Of a stretch of 64,000 nucleotides of DNA, positions 44,791 through 56,500 are shown piece by piece. The stretch spans positions 66,135,352 through 66,199,351 of the forward strand of contig JAPFBE010000003.1 in assembly GCA_034336665.1 (NCBI GenBank), given 5' to 3'. How positions within the stretch are numbered: the stretch's first letter is position 1; each line of letters starts with the position of its first letter. Under the pieces are notes generated by a model. The model made no database searches, was not told the origin of the DNA, and worked only from the letters and a program-made list of their open reading frames with translations. The position numbers and the translations under genes were made by a program. The DNA comes from Luscinia megarhynchos. Its lineage: Eukaryota; Chordata; Aves; Passeriformes; Turdidae.

Positions 44791-47700
44791 AAAAACGCTT
44801 TTCCCTTCACTCAGTGTTTCCGTCGTGGTACTTTAGCAAGACACATCGCACCTGCGATCTCTTATGTAGCAGCAGTTGCAGAGAAACTCGCTGTCCAAGG
44901 ACATGGTACACTCACTCCTCCCCACCCGCTCCCCGGGAATTCATGGGCTGTCACCTCCCAGTAACAACACTTTTCTTTCCCGGAGTAGGAGGTTGGTATA
45001 TTTGGTTGCTTGCTGCACAAGCAAGAAAACAAGTTCCAGTTAGAAATGCCTCACGGATCTTTACGGACAGGAAACAAAGCGAGCTAAGTTTGATTACTGA
45101 GTTTGATTTTGTAACCAGCCGAGCAGGCGTGAGGCATAGACTGCTCTTTAAAGGCAGGTCTCAAACTGCCCTTTGCGTCTCCTTTGGACAGAATAATTCA
45201 ACCAAGACTGCAAAGCAAGAAACAGCCCAACACGTTGCAGAACCTTGTATTCAGTGGTGATTTGGGACACCTAAGAATAAAACACATCTACTAGACAGGC
45301 TGTTAGGCACAGAGAGATGTTCCCAGGAGATAAGGCTGGTTTTTAACTACAGAATGAAGGTCTTTAGATAATTCCTTTTTATTCTTAGAAAATAAATGCC
45401 CTCAGGGCAAAATTACAGATAATCACTAATAGTGAGTCAATGGATTTAAATGCCAGTTGTGAACTAGTGAAGGTTTTCTTTTGTGCACAGGATGGGCTCT
45501 CACCTCTCCGAAATACAGCCAGGACATTTGCCATGCCCCTTTCTAGAACTTCCAACTTCCACATTTTCTGCACTGATCCAGATCAGTTTTGGGGATTGAG
45601 TTGTGCTGTTTTTAAAGAGACCAAAGATTTAGGGGACAGGACTGGAGTTAGTCTTCCACTGTGGCAATTAATTAATTGCCATGTTAGGGGGCTGGAGGTC
45701 TGAACAGTCCAGGGGACCACGAGCAGCCCTTCCCTAAAGGAGGAGGCTTGTAGGGCAGGAACAGGAGGTGGTAGGAGCAGAACCAAGGCTGAACATTGGC
45801 TTCCAGGAGAGAATTTGGGATACAGTCTGAGGAGGTGCTGAAATGCAGTTACAGTCTGAGTAAATGAAAACTTCAGATACAACAGCAGAAAAAAGTGTTG
45901 GCATCACCTGTTAGTAACTTGCAGAAACTGGAGATTAATTGTTAAGTGCACTGGGGCATTGCTGCAATTGTCCCTGTGCAAGAAGTGGAGAGCCAGGCTC
46001 TGGTTCAGCTGCAGATCTGATTTCAAGGGAAGCATAATATCTTCCCTGGATCTTGCTGACAAAGTATTTTTAAAATTGGGATGTACAGGCATGTCTCAGA
46101 AACGCCACCACAAGGGTACTAGTGATGGTAAGTCTATTGCTAATATTCAAGGGGAAAAAAATCATTGCGTATATAGGGACACGAGATTTTGAAATACATC
46201 ATGGTACATTCTTTTTTCATGTGCTAATTATTAACTAAAACTTAGATCAAACCTATTTGTACTTGGGACAGCACCAATAAGTAGACACTGAACTGAAGCT
46301 CCTTCACTAGGGAGCTTGTTTCTTCCAGAGCCTGTCAACAGTCAAGGAAAAGAAATGGCTTCATGGTGTTACTCTAAGTCAGTCTAGACAACTTCTGAAG
46401 AAGGCTACATTATCCAAAAATTGTCAAGGATACAGTGGACTGTACTCCCGAAGCAAGAAGCCCATTTATGTGGGACAAAATCTTACCATAAGCTAGTGGC
46501 ACAAATCTGTCACTTCAGCTGTCACTTTACTTGCATATCTGCCAGATGAAAACCTTATCCTTTTTTGTGTGTGCATGTAAATGACAGAAATTGTGCAGTG
46601 TGGCCTCCAGTTCCATGCGTTGTTTTTGGTTTTTTTCTTACAAAGTTTGTTTTCATGTCTTAGGACAACACAATTACCGACTGCTCTGAGCCAAATTTTT
46701 TTTCCTAGCAGGCAGCCTAACAAACTCTGTGCAATATTAACTATGCAGAAAGGTCAGCCAAACACTTGCAGACATCCAGGTCTCCCTCACTGCTCCTTGA
46801 GTTCAAAGTGTGGCTCCATTTTGTCCGTGTTGCTGAGCAAGCACACTTTCAATTCTGCCCCAGGTAAGTAGATCAGGATTTGACTTTCAGCCTCTTTGTA
46901 TTGGTGATTACTGAACATTCATTTTTTGATAATATGTCTAATGCATAGTACTATGCCATTATAATCTTCCTTCAGGCTGTGCTGAGATTTTCTTAGCTAG
47001 GTATAGAGTCAGTGCACACAATCAAACTCAACAGTGTTCTGTCTGAGCACTTCTGTTTATATCCCAAAGGGGCTGAATCTTCTGAGATACTTAATTTTAG
47101 ATAAAATAACTCTGTTACTGCTTTAGATTCATTTAACATCTTCCCCTGAGGTAATATCATGCTTCAATGCAGAAAACCCCTTTATCATTTTAAGATCTCC
47201 AGAGAAGAGCTAGAAGCCATCTGTGGTGGAACAAGTGATCTCAGTGTCTAAAACCACCATCTTCTGTTTTAATGCCCCTTCTGTCTTCACAAACATACTT
47301 CCAAATGCATACAGCTAGTTGAAAATAGCCTTGTGTAATAGATTTGCAGTCTCAGCATTTCATCTCAAGACATAAAAGTATTTGCTAACACTTGGAAACA
47401 CTGCTTTAAAAAAAACACCACCTGATTTAGACTTGAGCAGTTTTCTCTGCCATCGCTGCATAACAGTACTACTTCTTTATTCTGCCTGTTAGATGCAAAC
47501 TGCTGAGTTGTCAAATTTTACTGCCAATTCCTTATCAATAGCTGTTTCCAGTGGAAAGATGTCCAACAGCATTCTAGATTTACCTTCTTCATCCCTGCCT
47601 GAACACTACGGGCTACAAGGCAAATAAGATCTTTCTCTTGCAAGTATAGTTTCCTTGAAAAAATGCAGCCTTCCATACCTGTTCCTTCTTTCTCCCATGA

Positions 47701-49920
47701 TCACACTACTTAAATGCATTCACTGTACATTCAGAATGACCTTAGAGACAGCTAGTGACTGATTGCATTGAAATTAGATGTTTTCAGGTTTATTTTGAAC
47801 CTGCTGATGTAATAGATGCAGTGCAGTGGAATGCTTGGGAAGATGTTGAAGACTCCTCTCTCGTATCTGTAAGTAGCAAGTCACTTTCAACTCCACTTTT
47901 TTCCAATGTCTTGTTCCGAATTATGGGCACTCTAGTTTGTAGATGATCTCCTTGTCTTCAAAAGTGCCTTCTGAATGGATGAACAAGGGAAAAGAAGTTG
48001 CCTCTCTCCTAAGAGGGGCAATGAAGATGTGGATACAGCCTTGCTCTCCCAGTCCTGGACAGGAGACATGAATTTGTCTGGAAAGAGGAGTTAGGAGCTG
48101 AGAGAGGACAGAAGAGTGCCCCTTGCTGGTTCCAGCCATGCAGCTCGTGAGCCACAGGCTTCAGCTGGTTTTTAGACTTGAATGGAGGCCCTGATTGCAG
48201 TGGCTGAAGAAATAGATGCATTTCCATAGGGTCTGATGAGCCTGTATGAACAGTGACAGTGGGTGTCCAGGGAAATTACAGACCAAACAGGGACTTAGTT
48301 GCCTAATGCATTTTGGCTCATTTAGGGTAGAAAATCCTGGAAAGCAGAGTGACTGGATCATTCACAAGCACGAAAAATATTTAACAGTTTAGATGATCTG
48401 TAGGAACTGGATCTCAACCCTAAGAGTTGCATACCTGTGAAAATTCTGGTCTGTGGTTTCATGCAGTATAAAAAAGACCAGAAAGATAATTTCATTCTTC
48501 TCACTGCTCTTTTAATTTCTGTTTGTGATACACTATTATAATTTTGGAAACAATTTCATTCAGTCTCCACAGGATGGCTCAAAAACTTGAATCTTCTGTC
48601 TTAGTTTAGAGCTGACAGCACTCTGGAGACGAGTATGGTGACTTTTCATATACAGTCATCCTATCTCTTCAGCTCAGGCACAGCTGAAGCATTTCCCTTC
48701 ACTCTTCAAATTCCCAGTATTTTAAAACTTCTGCCAAATGCCACATCTTCTATGAAAAGAAAGATCTACAGGGACTTAATTGAAGAAATAGAAAACACTA
48801 CTATTCAAAAATGAAAACGCAGTGCTGAGTTTTACATACACGGAAATTGAAATTTTTATGCATTAAATTCAGTGAGGGAAGAATGTGTTGCAAAACTGCT
48901 TCTATCATCATATCTTTAGATCACTTTCTGTAGGTAAATTGATAGTATTACTCCTGTACTTACTAAGTCTGTATTTCAATATGCATTTGAATGACACTGC
49001 AGTTCAGATACTTATTTCTTTTTGGTTTCAGCTCATGAAAATATTGGTCTCATTTACTACAAGGCAAAGACTGGCTCACAAAAAAATAGGATTGGTTTAA
49101 AATACTACTGTAGTGTGTTAATTCTTTGTCAGTTTTTCTGTCTAAATGACTCTTTTGCAGTTAAGAGTTATATCACATTAAACTGAACTGAGATGAAACT
49201 TTGCAAACTAGTAATTTAAAATATATTGCACTAAGCTGCTGCATCACTAAATGTACAAGCAACGCTGGCTGAAAATGCATAAACATTTTTTAAGGGCTAC
49301 AGTTATATGATTTTTTTAATAAACACAACTATTATGTTACACAAAATCAATTTCCACCAAAGAGCAAAAACTTAGTCTCGGTTCCATGTGAAGTGTGTAG
49401 TACTGAAATGTGCTTTATAGTCAACTGAGAAGTAGTTTAGTATTTTAGTGCTGCTGTGTACTAACATAAATGTATTTGGGAGCCATTTCCAGTTCTCTAC
49501 CAAGGGTTTACTCCTGTGTTTACAAGATTGGCTCAGAACCACTAGAAAGTCAAGACATTTATTACCAAAACAGCAAGTATGCACAGTTACAGGGGGTTTG
49601 CCTCTTCAAATGTGGTTGAGGAGTTGAACCAGATTAGGCCAACCAAGACAGAGTATGCTGCAACAGTTCAGACTTGAAAAGTAGACCCTTCTATTAAAAG
49701 GGGGAAAAAAAAAGCAAGAAAAAAAAAAAGCCTTGATAATTATTGCAGTGAATTTCACTTCTGAGATATAAAAGCATAGATGCAGGGCCAGTAGCCATTT
49801 TGCATTGAGCATTTCTTCACAGCTGCTACCTAAGGCACTGCTTCAATAACTGAAGGTCTCATAATTTCCATAGTAAGTAGGCTTGCAGCAATGAAATTTA
49901 AAGTTTGTACCTTACTTTGC
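44791..49920. other. Upstream intergenic DNA, no gene seen
   Basis: No conserved exon is recognised. A 148-codon plus-strand open frame (44814-45260) starts at the edge of the CpG island, and an AATAAA follows at 45276-45281; I have no homology for it and treat it as chance or at most a divergent non-coding transcript. A perfect 20-bp palindrome lies at 45662-45681. Confidence 0.6.
45662..45681. repeat. Perfect 20-bp palindrome
   Basis: TGGCAATTAATTAATTGCCA equals its own reverse complement. The core holds overlapping ATTA/TAAT homeodomain-type half-sites (TTAATTAA), flanked by TGGC/GCCA half-sites. It lies about 1.4 kb upstream of the KL start codon. Confidence 0.9.
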
Positions 49921-49924
49921 AGCT

Positions 49925-50640
49925 AAGTAATGAGAAGTTTGTGGTCAGTCCATCACACATTGTCTCTGCTGATCCTTTCCTCCTGAGGGAGAGGACTTCT
50001 CATGTGGTTACCCTAATCCAACATAGGGTCCTGGCCATGGGAGACAGTTCTCCATGAACTTCTCCAATGGAATCCTTCCCATGGACTGTAGTTCTGCATG
50101 AATTGCTCCAATGTGGGTCTCTTCCATGGGGTGCAATCCTCCAGGAACTGGTTGCTCCAGCATGGGCAACCTGTGGGCTCCTGACAGGAAATTTGCTCTG
50201 GATGGGCTCCTCCATGGGCCACACGTGGATCTCTGCTTCCCTGTGGACTTCCCTGGGCTGCAGGGGCACAGCTGACCATCCACATGGTTTTCACCGCAGA
50301 CTGCTGGGGAATTTCAGTTCTGGTGCCTGGAAAACATCCTCCCTCTTCTTCTCACTGACCCTGATGTCTGCAGGGCTGCTCCTCTCACATATTCCTCTCA
50401 CTTATTCTTACTCCTCTCTCCAGCTGCAATTGCTCCTTTACAGCAACTTTTCTTCTTTTTCAATCTGTTATCCCAGGAGCTCTACATCCATCACTGATAG
50501 ATTTGGCTCAGCCAGTGCCAGGTTCATCTTGTAGCCATCTGCATTTGCTCTGTTGAACCTGTGGGAAGCTTTTGGTAGGTTTCACAGAAACAACCCCTGC
50601 TACCAAAACCATACCATGAAAACCCAATACTTTGGTAATT
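49925..50640 (-). mobile_element. Avian LTR-like interspersed repeat with internal tandem units
   Basis: The minus strand begins 'AGTATTGGGTTTTCATGGTA', 'TGGTTTTGGTAGCAGGGGTT', which resembles the start of a common avian ERV-type LTR that I recall, and continues through a C/T-rich plus-strand section. Between about 50056 and 50225 there are about four imperfect units of 43-50 bp, each with a 'TTGCTCCAATG'/'TTCCATGGG'-like core, as such elements often have. It is GC-richer than its surroundings. Family assignment is from memory and needs a repeat-library comparison; no coding part accompanies it. Confidence 0.5.
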
Positions 50641-53304
50641 CCATGCTAATATCCTGGTGGTCTCAGGGCATCTCAAAAGATGCTTGCATTCAGGTAACTG
50701 AATTGAGCCCTTGGCAGTTTAAGGCAATGTAATACGTGCTAGAGTCATGCCTAGAGTGATTCAGCTCAGCCTAAAGTAAGCACCAAGGAGATTCACCTGT
50801 ACAAACATGTATTCCTGGCTCCACCTCTAGCAGCCAGCCCATGGTGTCTAGCATATCCACATTGGAGTTGCCAATATTGCACAGAGGGCTCATTTCATCT
50901 GCCTACCTGTGGTTGAAATTACTTCTGGCTAGGTATCCAACCTGTATTCCACTTAATATTAAAAACCAATAGCATGTAGATCTTATGTAAATCACATGTA
51001 GATCTTATGCTATATCCATCAGTTTTGGACAGACAATATGGTGACTCTGTGGCATGACACAATGGTTGTCAGTAACACCATCTACCCTCCTGTGGCCAAA
51101 CCAAATGTGGGAGACCCATGTCCAGCCATAATGGCCATTGCAAATCAAGCAGAATACCCTCATACAATCAGAATGATACCCAGTGTCACATGTAAAGATA
51201 GGAGCCTTGACCATGGTGGTTGTTTACCTCTCCAGTTACATAATCTGCTACTGCCCGACCTCTACTCTTGCCTCTTAAAATGCTGACAGGCTTGGTTTGG
51301 TGGCAAAGGATCTGCCTGGTTTGGTGTCCTCAAGCCCTGCCCCTTATACACTCATGATCTGCCTGGTGAGGCATTTCATGTTTCCCTGTAATAAGGTGTT
51401 CTCATGGCCCTCTGTAGCTCCCCAGGACTAACAAAATGTGTTTTGATTTCTAACTCCTCTTTTGCAATGCTCAAAACAGATCAGGTGTCTCATTTCACAC
51501 ATATCCTTGCTCAGCTTCATCCTGTGCTGTTCCCATTCCCCACCTAAGCCCCAGACACACCATATATGAGTCACTTCTCCTACTCCTGCCATGAAAGGAC
51601 ATCACAGTCCACAGCAGCATCTTGCCTATACTTTCAGATTACTATTTTATCTTAGGTTAAGGATTTCCATTTTTATTCTCAAATACAGGCTTTCTTTGGA
51701 CAGCATTTGTCAGACCTATATTTGAGCAGTATTAAATGGGACTGCAGACTGAACTCTCTCAACAGCAAATATCAGCTAAATACCCATGAGGAGGTGGTCA
51801 CTACTTAAAGAGCTAGGAGGGCTTCTAGCTGTGAAACATATATAAACTGGAAGGACTGCCTTTCTTTGAGTGTCAGCTTCACTTACACAGTGATACAAGG
51901 GAAGATGACCTCTAAAGGTCTCTTTCAACACAAACCATTTTATGATATTAAGATTTTATGATACTAAGGCAGTATAAAAAGAATGAAGCCTTTTACCAAA
52001 ATCTCTTTAAAATACAGTGGAATAGTAATATTAGTAAAAAATTATACAATGGGCATAACTATCTTAATTGTGGCTTAGTTTGTGCCTCTTCTAAAATGGG
52101 ACTTATGTTCACCGATTGGAGCATCTTTATGCTTCTTTAACAGGGGGCATGGGTGTATGAGAAGGTCTCTGGTTGGTGACAAGTGCTATCTGATCTTCAA
52201 TAACAGTCAGTCTGGGCATGTTTGGTACATGAACTGTGAAGCTGTCATGCCTTAAATGAAAGGCTTCCCCTCCCTTTCTCCTCCATGTGCTTGACTCCAG
52301 CAGCCAGTGCTGCAGCTACTCCAGGGACCAGGGAGGTCACACATAAGGGCTTGTGGAGCAAATTCCTAGACCCAAAGTCTGGACTTGCACTCAACAGGGA
52401 GAAGGCAAGGGAGAAGCTGTTCCACTGCACATCTACAGAAAACCCTTCCCCCTCAACACCCAGCCCTTCTGCTTCAGCAGAGCAGCCTGCTTCTTTCAAA
52501 CATAAGCAATAAAAATTATGTGGCTAATAATCCAACCTTCCTCACATGCACCCTCTTTTTCCAGTAACCTCTCCCCTGATGCACTCAAATGGAGCCAGGG
52601 AGCAGGACATGGAGGACAGAGGCACCACACAACCCTGGAGCAGGAGTCAAAATTATGGGGTTTTAATTTCTATTCCTATTTGGACATGGGGAATGTTTTG
52701 GTCACCCACAGACTCACTGTTTGAATAAAGTAATCCAGCACCTATATAGGGCATGAAAAAAGGGTGGTCCTTCCAGAGCTACTCTGTTCTAAACTAACCT
52801 ACAGGTCACTGGTAAACAAAAGAGAACATGGTGTGCATGTACACTCATCGCCTAATCTATTTAATTGCTGTTCTGTCTCTGCTTTTGCACAACTCTCTGC
52901 AAGACAAATCTGCTAGAAAGGGGAGCAGCCATAACCACTGCTGACCTGAGCCAAATGGTGCTGCTTAGCCCTAGGCACAGGAATCAGTCTCTTTTATTTG
53001 CTTTTCTTCAGCAGCATGAAAATGGCTAAAAGTGCAATTAGCACTTTCTGTTTGGTACAAGGATTTTTTTTTTTTTTAAATCTACACATCCAGCAATAAC
53101 CAGCAAAAACATCTCCATAGCTTATCTAGCCTACTTCCCTACCAGCTCCTATTCAGAGGACACATCTGTACATACACAAAATTCTGTGAAGATTTCTGAC
53201 AATTGGTATAAACATCCATATAAGTCCTTAAAAACTTTTTCTTTCCAGCTTTTAACTGGCTGTTGTACTTAGTTTTACCAGTTGAAATGACCTCAGGTTT
53301 CATC
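50641..53304. other. Intergenic DNA, no gene seen
   Basis: The span includes a short direct repeat (CATGTAGATCTTATG twice, about 50973-51009) and one CR1 tail at 51885-51963. The remaining sequence is not recognised. Confidence 0.5.
51885..51963 (+). mobile_element. CR1 LINE 3'-tail fragment
   Basis: The sense-oriented tail reads 'GAAGATGACCTCTAAAGGTC', 'TCTTTCAACACAAACCATTT', 'TATGATATTAAGATTTTATG'. It is short and diverged but in the standard CR1 order. Confidence 0.75.
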
Positions 53305-53541
53305 AGGAGAGGTTTAGATTGGATATTAGGAAAAATTTCTTTACTAAAAGGGTTGTTAAGCACTGGAGCAGGCTGCCCAGGGAAATGGTTGAGTCACCAT
53401 GCCTGGGGCTATGCAAGAAACATATAGATGTGGCATGAGGGACAGGGCTTAGTGGTGGACCTGGCTGTGCTGGTTAATGTGTTCACTGGACTCAGTGTTC
53501 TTAAAGATCTTTGCCAAACTAGATAGTTCTGTGATTCTGTG
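53305..53541 (+). mobile_element. CR1 LINE 3' fragment
   Basis: The blocks are 'GAGGTTTAGATTGGATATTA', 'GGAAAAATTTCTTTACTAAA', 'GCAGGCTGCCCAGGGAAATG', and the tail 'GTTCTGTGATTCTGTG'. The copy is sense-oriented and 5'-truncated. Confidence 0.93.
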
Positions 53542-56500
53542 TTCATACTGCTGTCTAAGGGATAACACCTCACACACAGACCTACTGTTGTTTTTGCTGT
53601 GATGTGAAACCCTCTACTCTTCTCTTTTGTGCTCCAAGACACTGTGTGATGCCAACCTGCTCTGAGTGATTGAATTTCCCAAATTCAGAAACATCAAGGA
53701 TGAAAATCTTGGACGCTTCTTGTCAGGTGAGATAGGATTGCTCTAGGTAAGGCCAAGGAGACTCATGGTTCCTGGAACAGTGAGGGAAGGAAGGTATAAG
53801 AAAAGTTAATGTCAGGCCAGCTGGGCAGCTGCACGTCATTGATTCCATAAAATGTTTGCTGATGGGTTCAGGAGTGTAAACAAGAGCTCTGATTCACATA
53901 TATTAAGAGAAGGAGAAAAATTTATAGCAGTCAATGTATTTTATATTAATGATCTAAATGAATAGTGTAGTTACCATGTCTCAGACAAGTTTACAAACAT
54001 TCCTAATCCTCTCACTTCTGAGAAAGTTACATGACCATCAACTAGGTAGGGAAGAAATTCAGCATGTACACACATGCGTGGCATATTTCTAAACACTGGT
54101 GATAAAACTGGTGCTAAATGGTGGTAACTTTAGATCACGATTATACAGCAGAGCATTGCTTTTTTTATTCCCATGACTTAGATTTGCAAAGTTTGCCTAC
54201 CTTTCTCAAAAAAAGGAATTTGTTTTTAAGCCCCCAAAACTTCACAGTATTGAGCTGATAGCATGTAGCATACTGTCTGTCATTAATATTATTTAATTAA
54301 TTCTTTTAAAGTCTAATCTATAATCATTTTGACTTTCACCTGAAGTTTTTCTTGGCACTCAGGGGGAAGACAGGAAAGTGGAGATGTCATCAATGTGAAT
54401 GTGAAAGCTTTGGAAAGGGATGAAAGATATTATAATAATACAAGTTGTTGCAGTGGTTATCAGTAGCTTCCAACAGAGATTTGTCTCCAGAGCTCAAGAT
54501 CCTAATGATGCTACAGAAAGGATCTCATTTAAATATCCAAGTTCAGAAGACGACTTCAAAAACAAAGTCAGATGGAGGCACAGTGTTCGTTAAATGACTT
54601 CTGAAAATTTTTGAGGATTAGCCTTCCTTGCTGGTAAATATATATTAAACCCTAAGTTATTATTAAGGTGATTTTATCTTAGTGAGTTTGTCATCCAAAT
54701 GGGATTTTATAGGATACGTTGGGAATTTTCCAACAGAAACTATTTTTGGTTGGAAAATGCAGCTTTATCAAAACCACTGGTTTTGCAATAAAAATGTACA
54801 TGCCAGCTTTGATGCAGATGGAAATTTCATATAAAAAAATCAAAGAAGTAGAGAAGCCTAAGTCATAAGAGCCTTCTAGCTTGGCTCATTTATCTGGCTG
54901 TAGGGAAGTCTGAGATTTCTGGATATGCATAACTCTGCCTGAACACTTGAGGATCTGTTTTCTACCCTCAAGGAAAGTACTCAGTCCTTTCACCCAGCTG
55001 TGCTGGGATGAGTTGTTTTTCATCTAGAAGAGAGAGTGAGAAAATGAGGTTTGCTTTGCAGCCCAGTGGTCATGACTCACACATGCGGTGTCATTGCCAG
55101 AGATGCAGTGTGAGGACAGCACCAGCATACAAGAAAGAAACCAAAGGGTGTTTGTGTCTCTGCTCAGATAACAGCAGAGAAGATTGAATGATCTGCCTTC
55201 TCCCATTTTAGTTCCAATTGCATCTTGTGACTGCAGCCAGACACAGTATGCATGGAAAATACACTTGGCAGCAGACACCCTCAGAACATGGTATTCCCAT
55301 GATATAAAGGACTGCAAATGGAGAAGGGACTCAAGAAAGGAAAAGTATTTCATCTTTCTAAGGGAGTGACTGACGATGAAAGCATAGATACATTCTAGAG
55401 AAACACTCTGTGATCTGTAAAAATAAGAGGCTTTTGCCTCCACATATCTTATCTCTTGACAGGAGTTCAGGCATTTCAGATTTTCTCCAGGTATCCAGAA
55501 TTGCTGAGTAAGCATGCCGTAGCAATAAAAGAACACGCTGTAGCGAGATGATAAATGTGACTTGCTTAACAACTGTGTTATCTCCTGTGGTCAGGCACAA
55601 GAGTAGATAGCATAATCTAAGTGTACATGTGCCTTATGCAAAGGGTATAACAAGCTGTAAGTCACACACTTTGAATTATTATCCATCCACTTGCAATGTA
55701 GCCACTCCCCTTGAAAAATACATATAGACAGAAAATAAATATAAAAATTGCCATGGAATTTCTTACAAAAAATGAAGCTTCATACCTAGTGGAGAAGGGT
55801 CACCCACACTTTCTTTCTGTGTTGCAAAAATACCTTTTGCAGTAATACTGCCATGAATGGACTTCTGCCAATTTCATGCTTTGTTTCCCATTACGAGCTG
55901 TCACGACAGGTGTGATTTTCATACCTTGTATTGTGGGAACACCTGACTTTCACATGAATGTCTTCATACTGATAATAGCTGCAAGCCCTTCCCCACTGCA
56001 ATACTTAAAATTCTTTTGTCTGCTTGGTTTCTGTCTGATTAATGTAGAAAGTCCAGAGTTCACTTTGAAGCAAAGCAAGAACACTTTTCAACTATTTCCA
56101 ATCCAGCTTTCATTTCCTTATACATGAAAGTTGTTTGCAGACATACTATGTTGTTTGTACCAGATACAGCTATAGATAATGATGTTAATCTTTTTTCTGG
56201 TCATATTTTATATTTAAAATCAAATTACAAATGGCTTTAAGTAGATTAGAATTATTACTTTAGAGTCAAAATCCTACCATGAGGCCTGATAGGTTGCTTT
56301 GAAAACATTGTTTGCTGTCTCCCAGAATACAATATACCAATTTTCTGTAGCTACGTAACATGTTTCTAGTATTCATTAATTATTAACTAGCCTCTTATAA
56401 ATTTACTTTTATTCTTTATACTCAGCCTCTAAGACTCAGTGTAAAGAAAAACATTTCTTTATTCTTTACCATCCCCTTTTATCAAACAGATATCAGTCTT

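Noticed and set aside
55024..55572. Minus-strand open frame of 182 codons
   Set aside because: No recognisable domain, no splice or promoter context, biased to Ser/Cys/Leu/Tyr as in chance frames, and located in repeat-bearing intergenic DNA.
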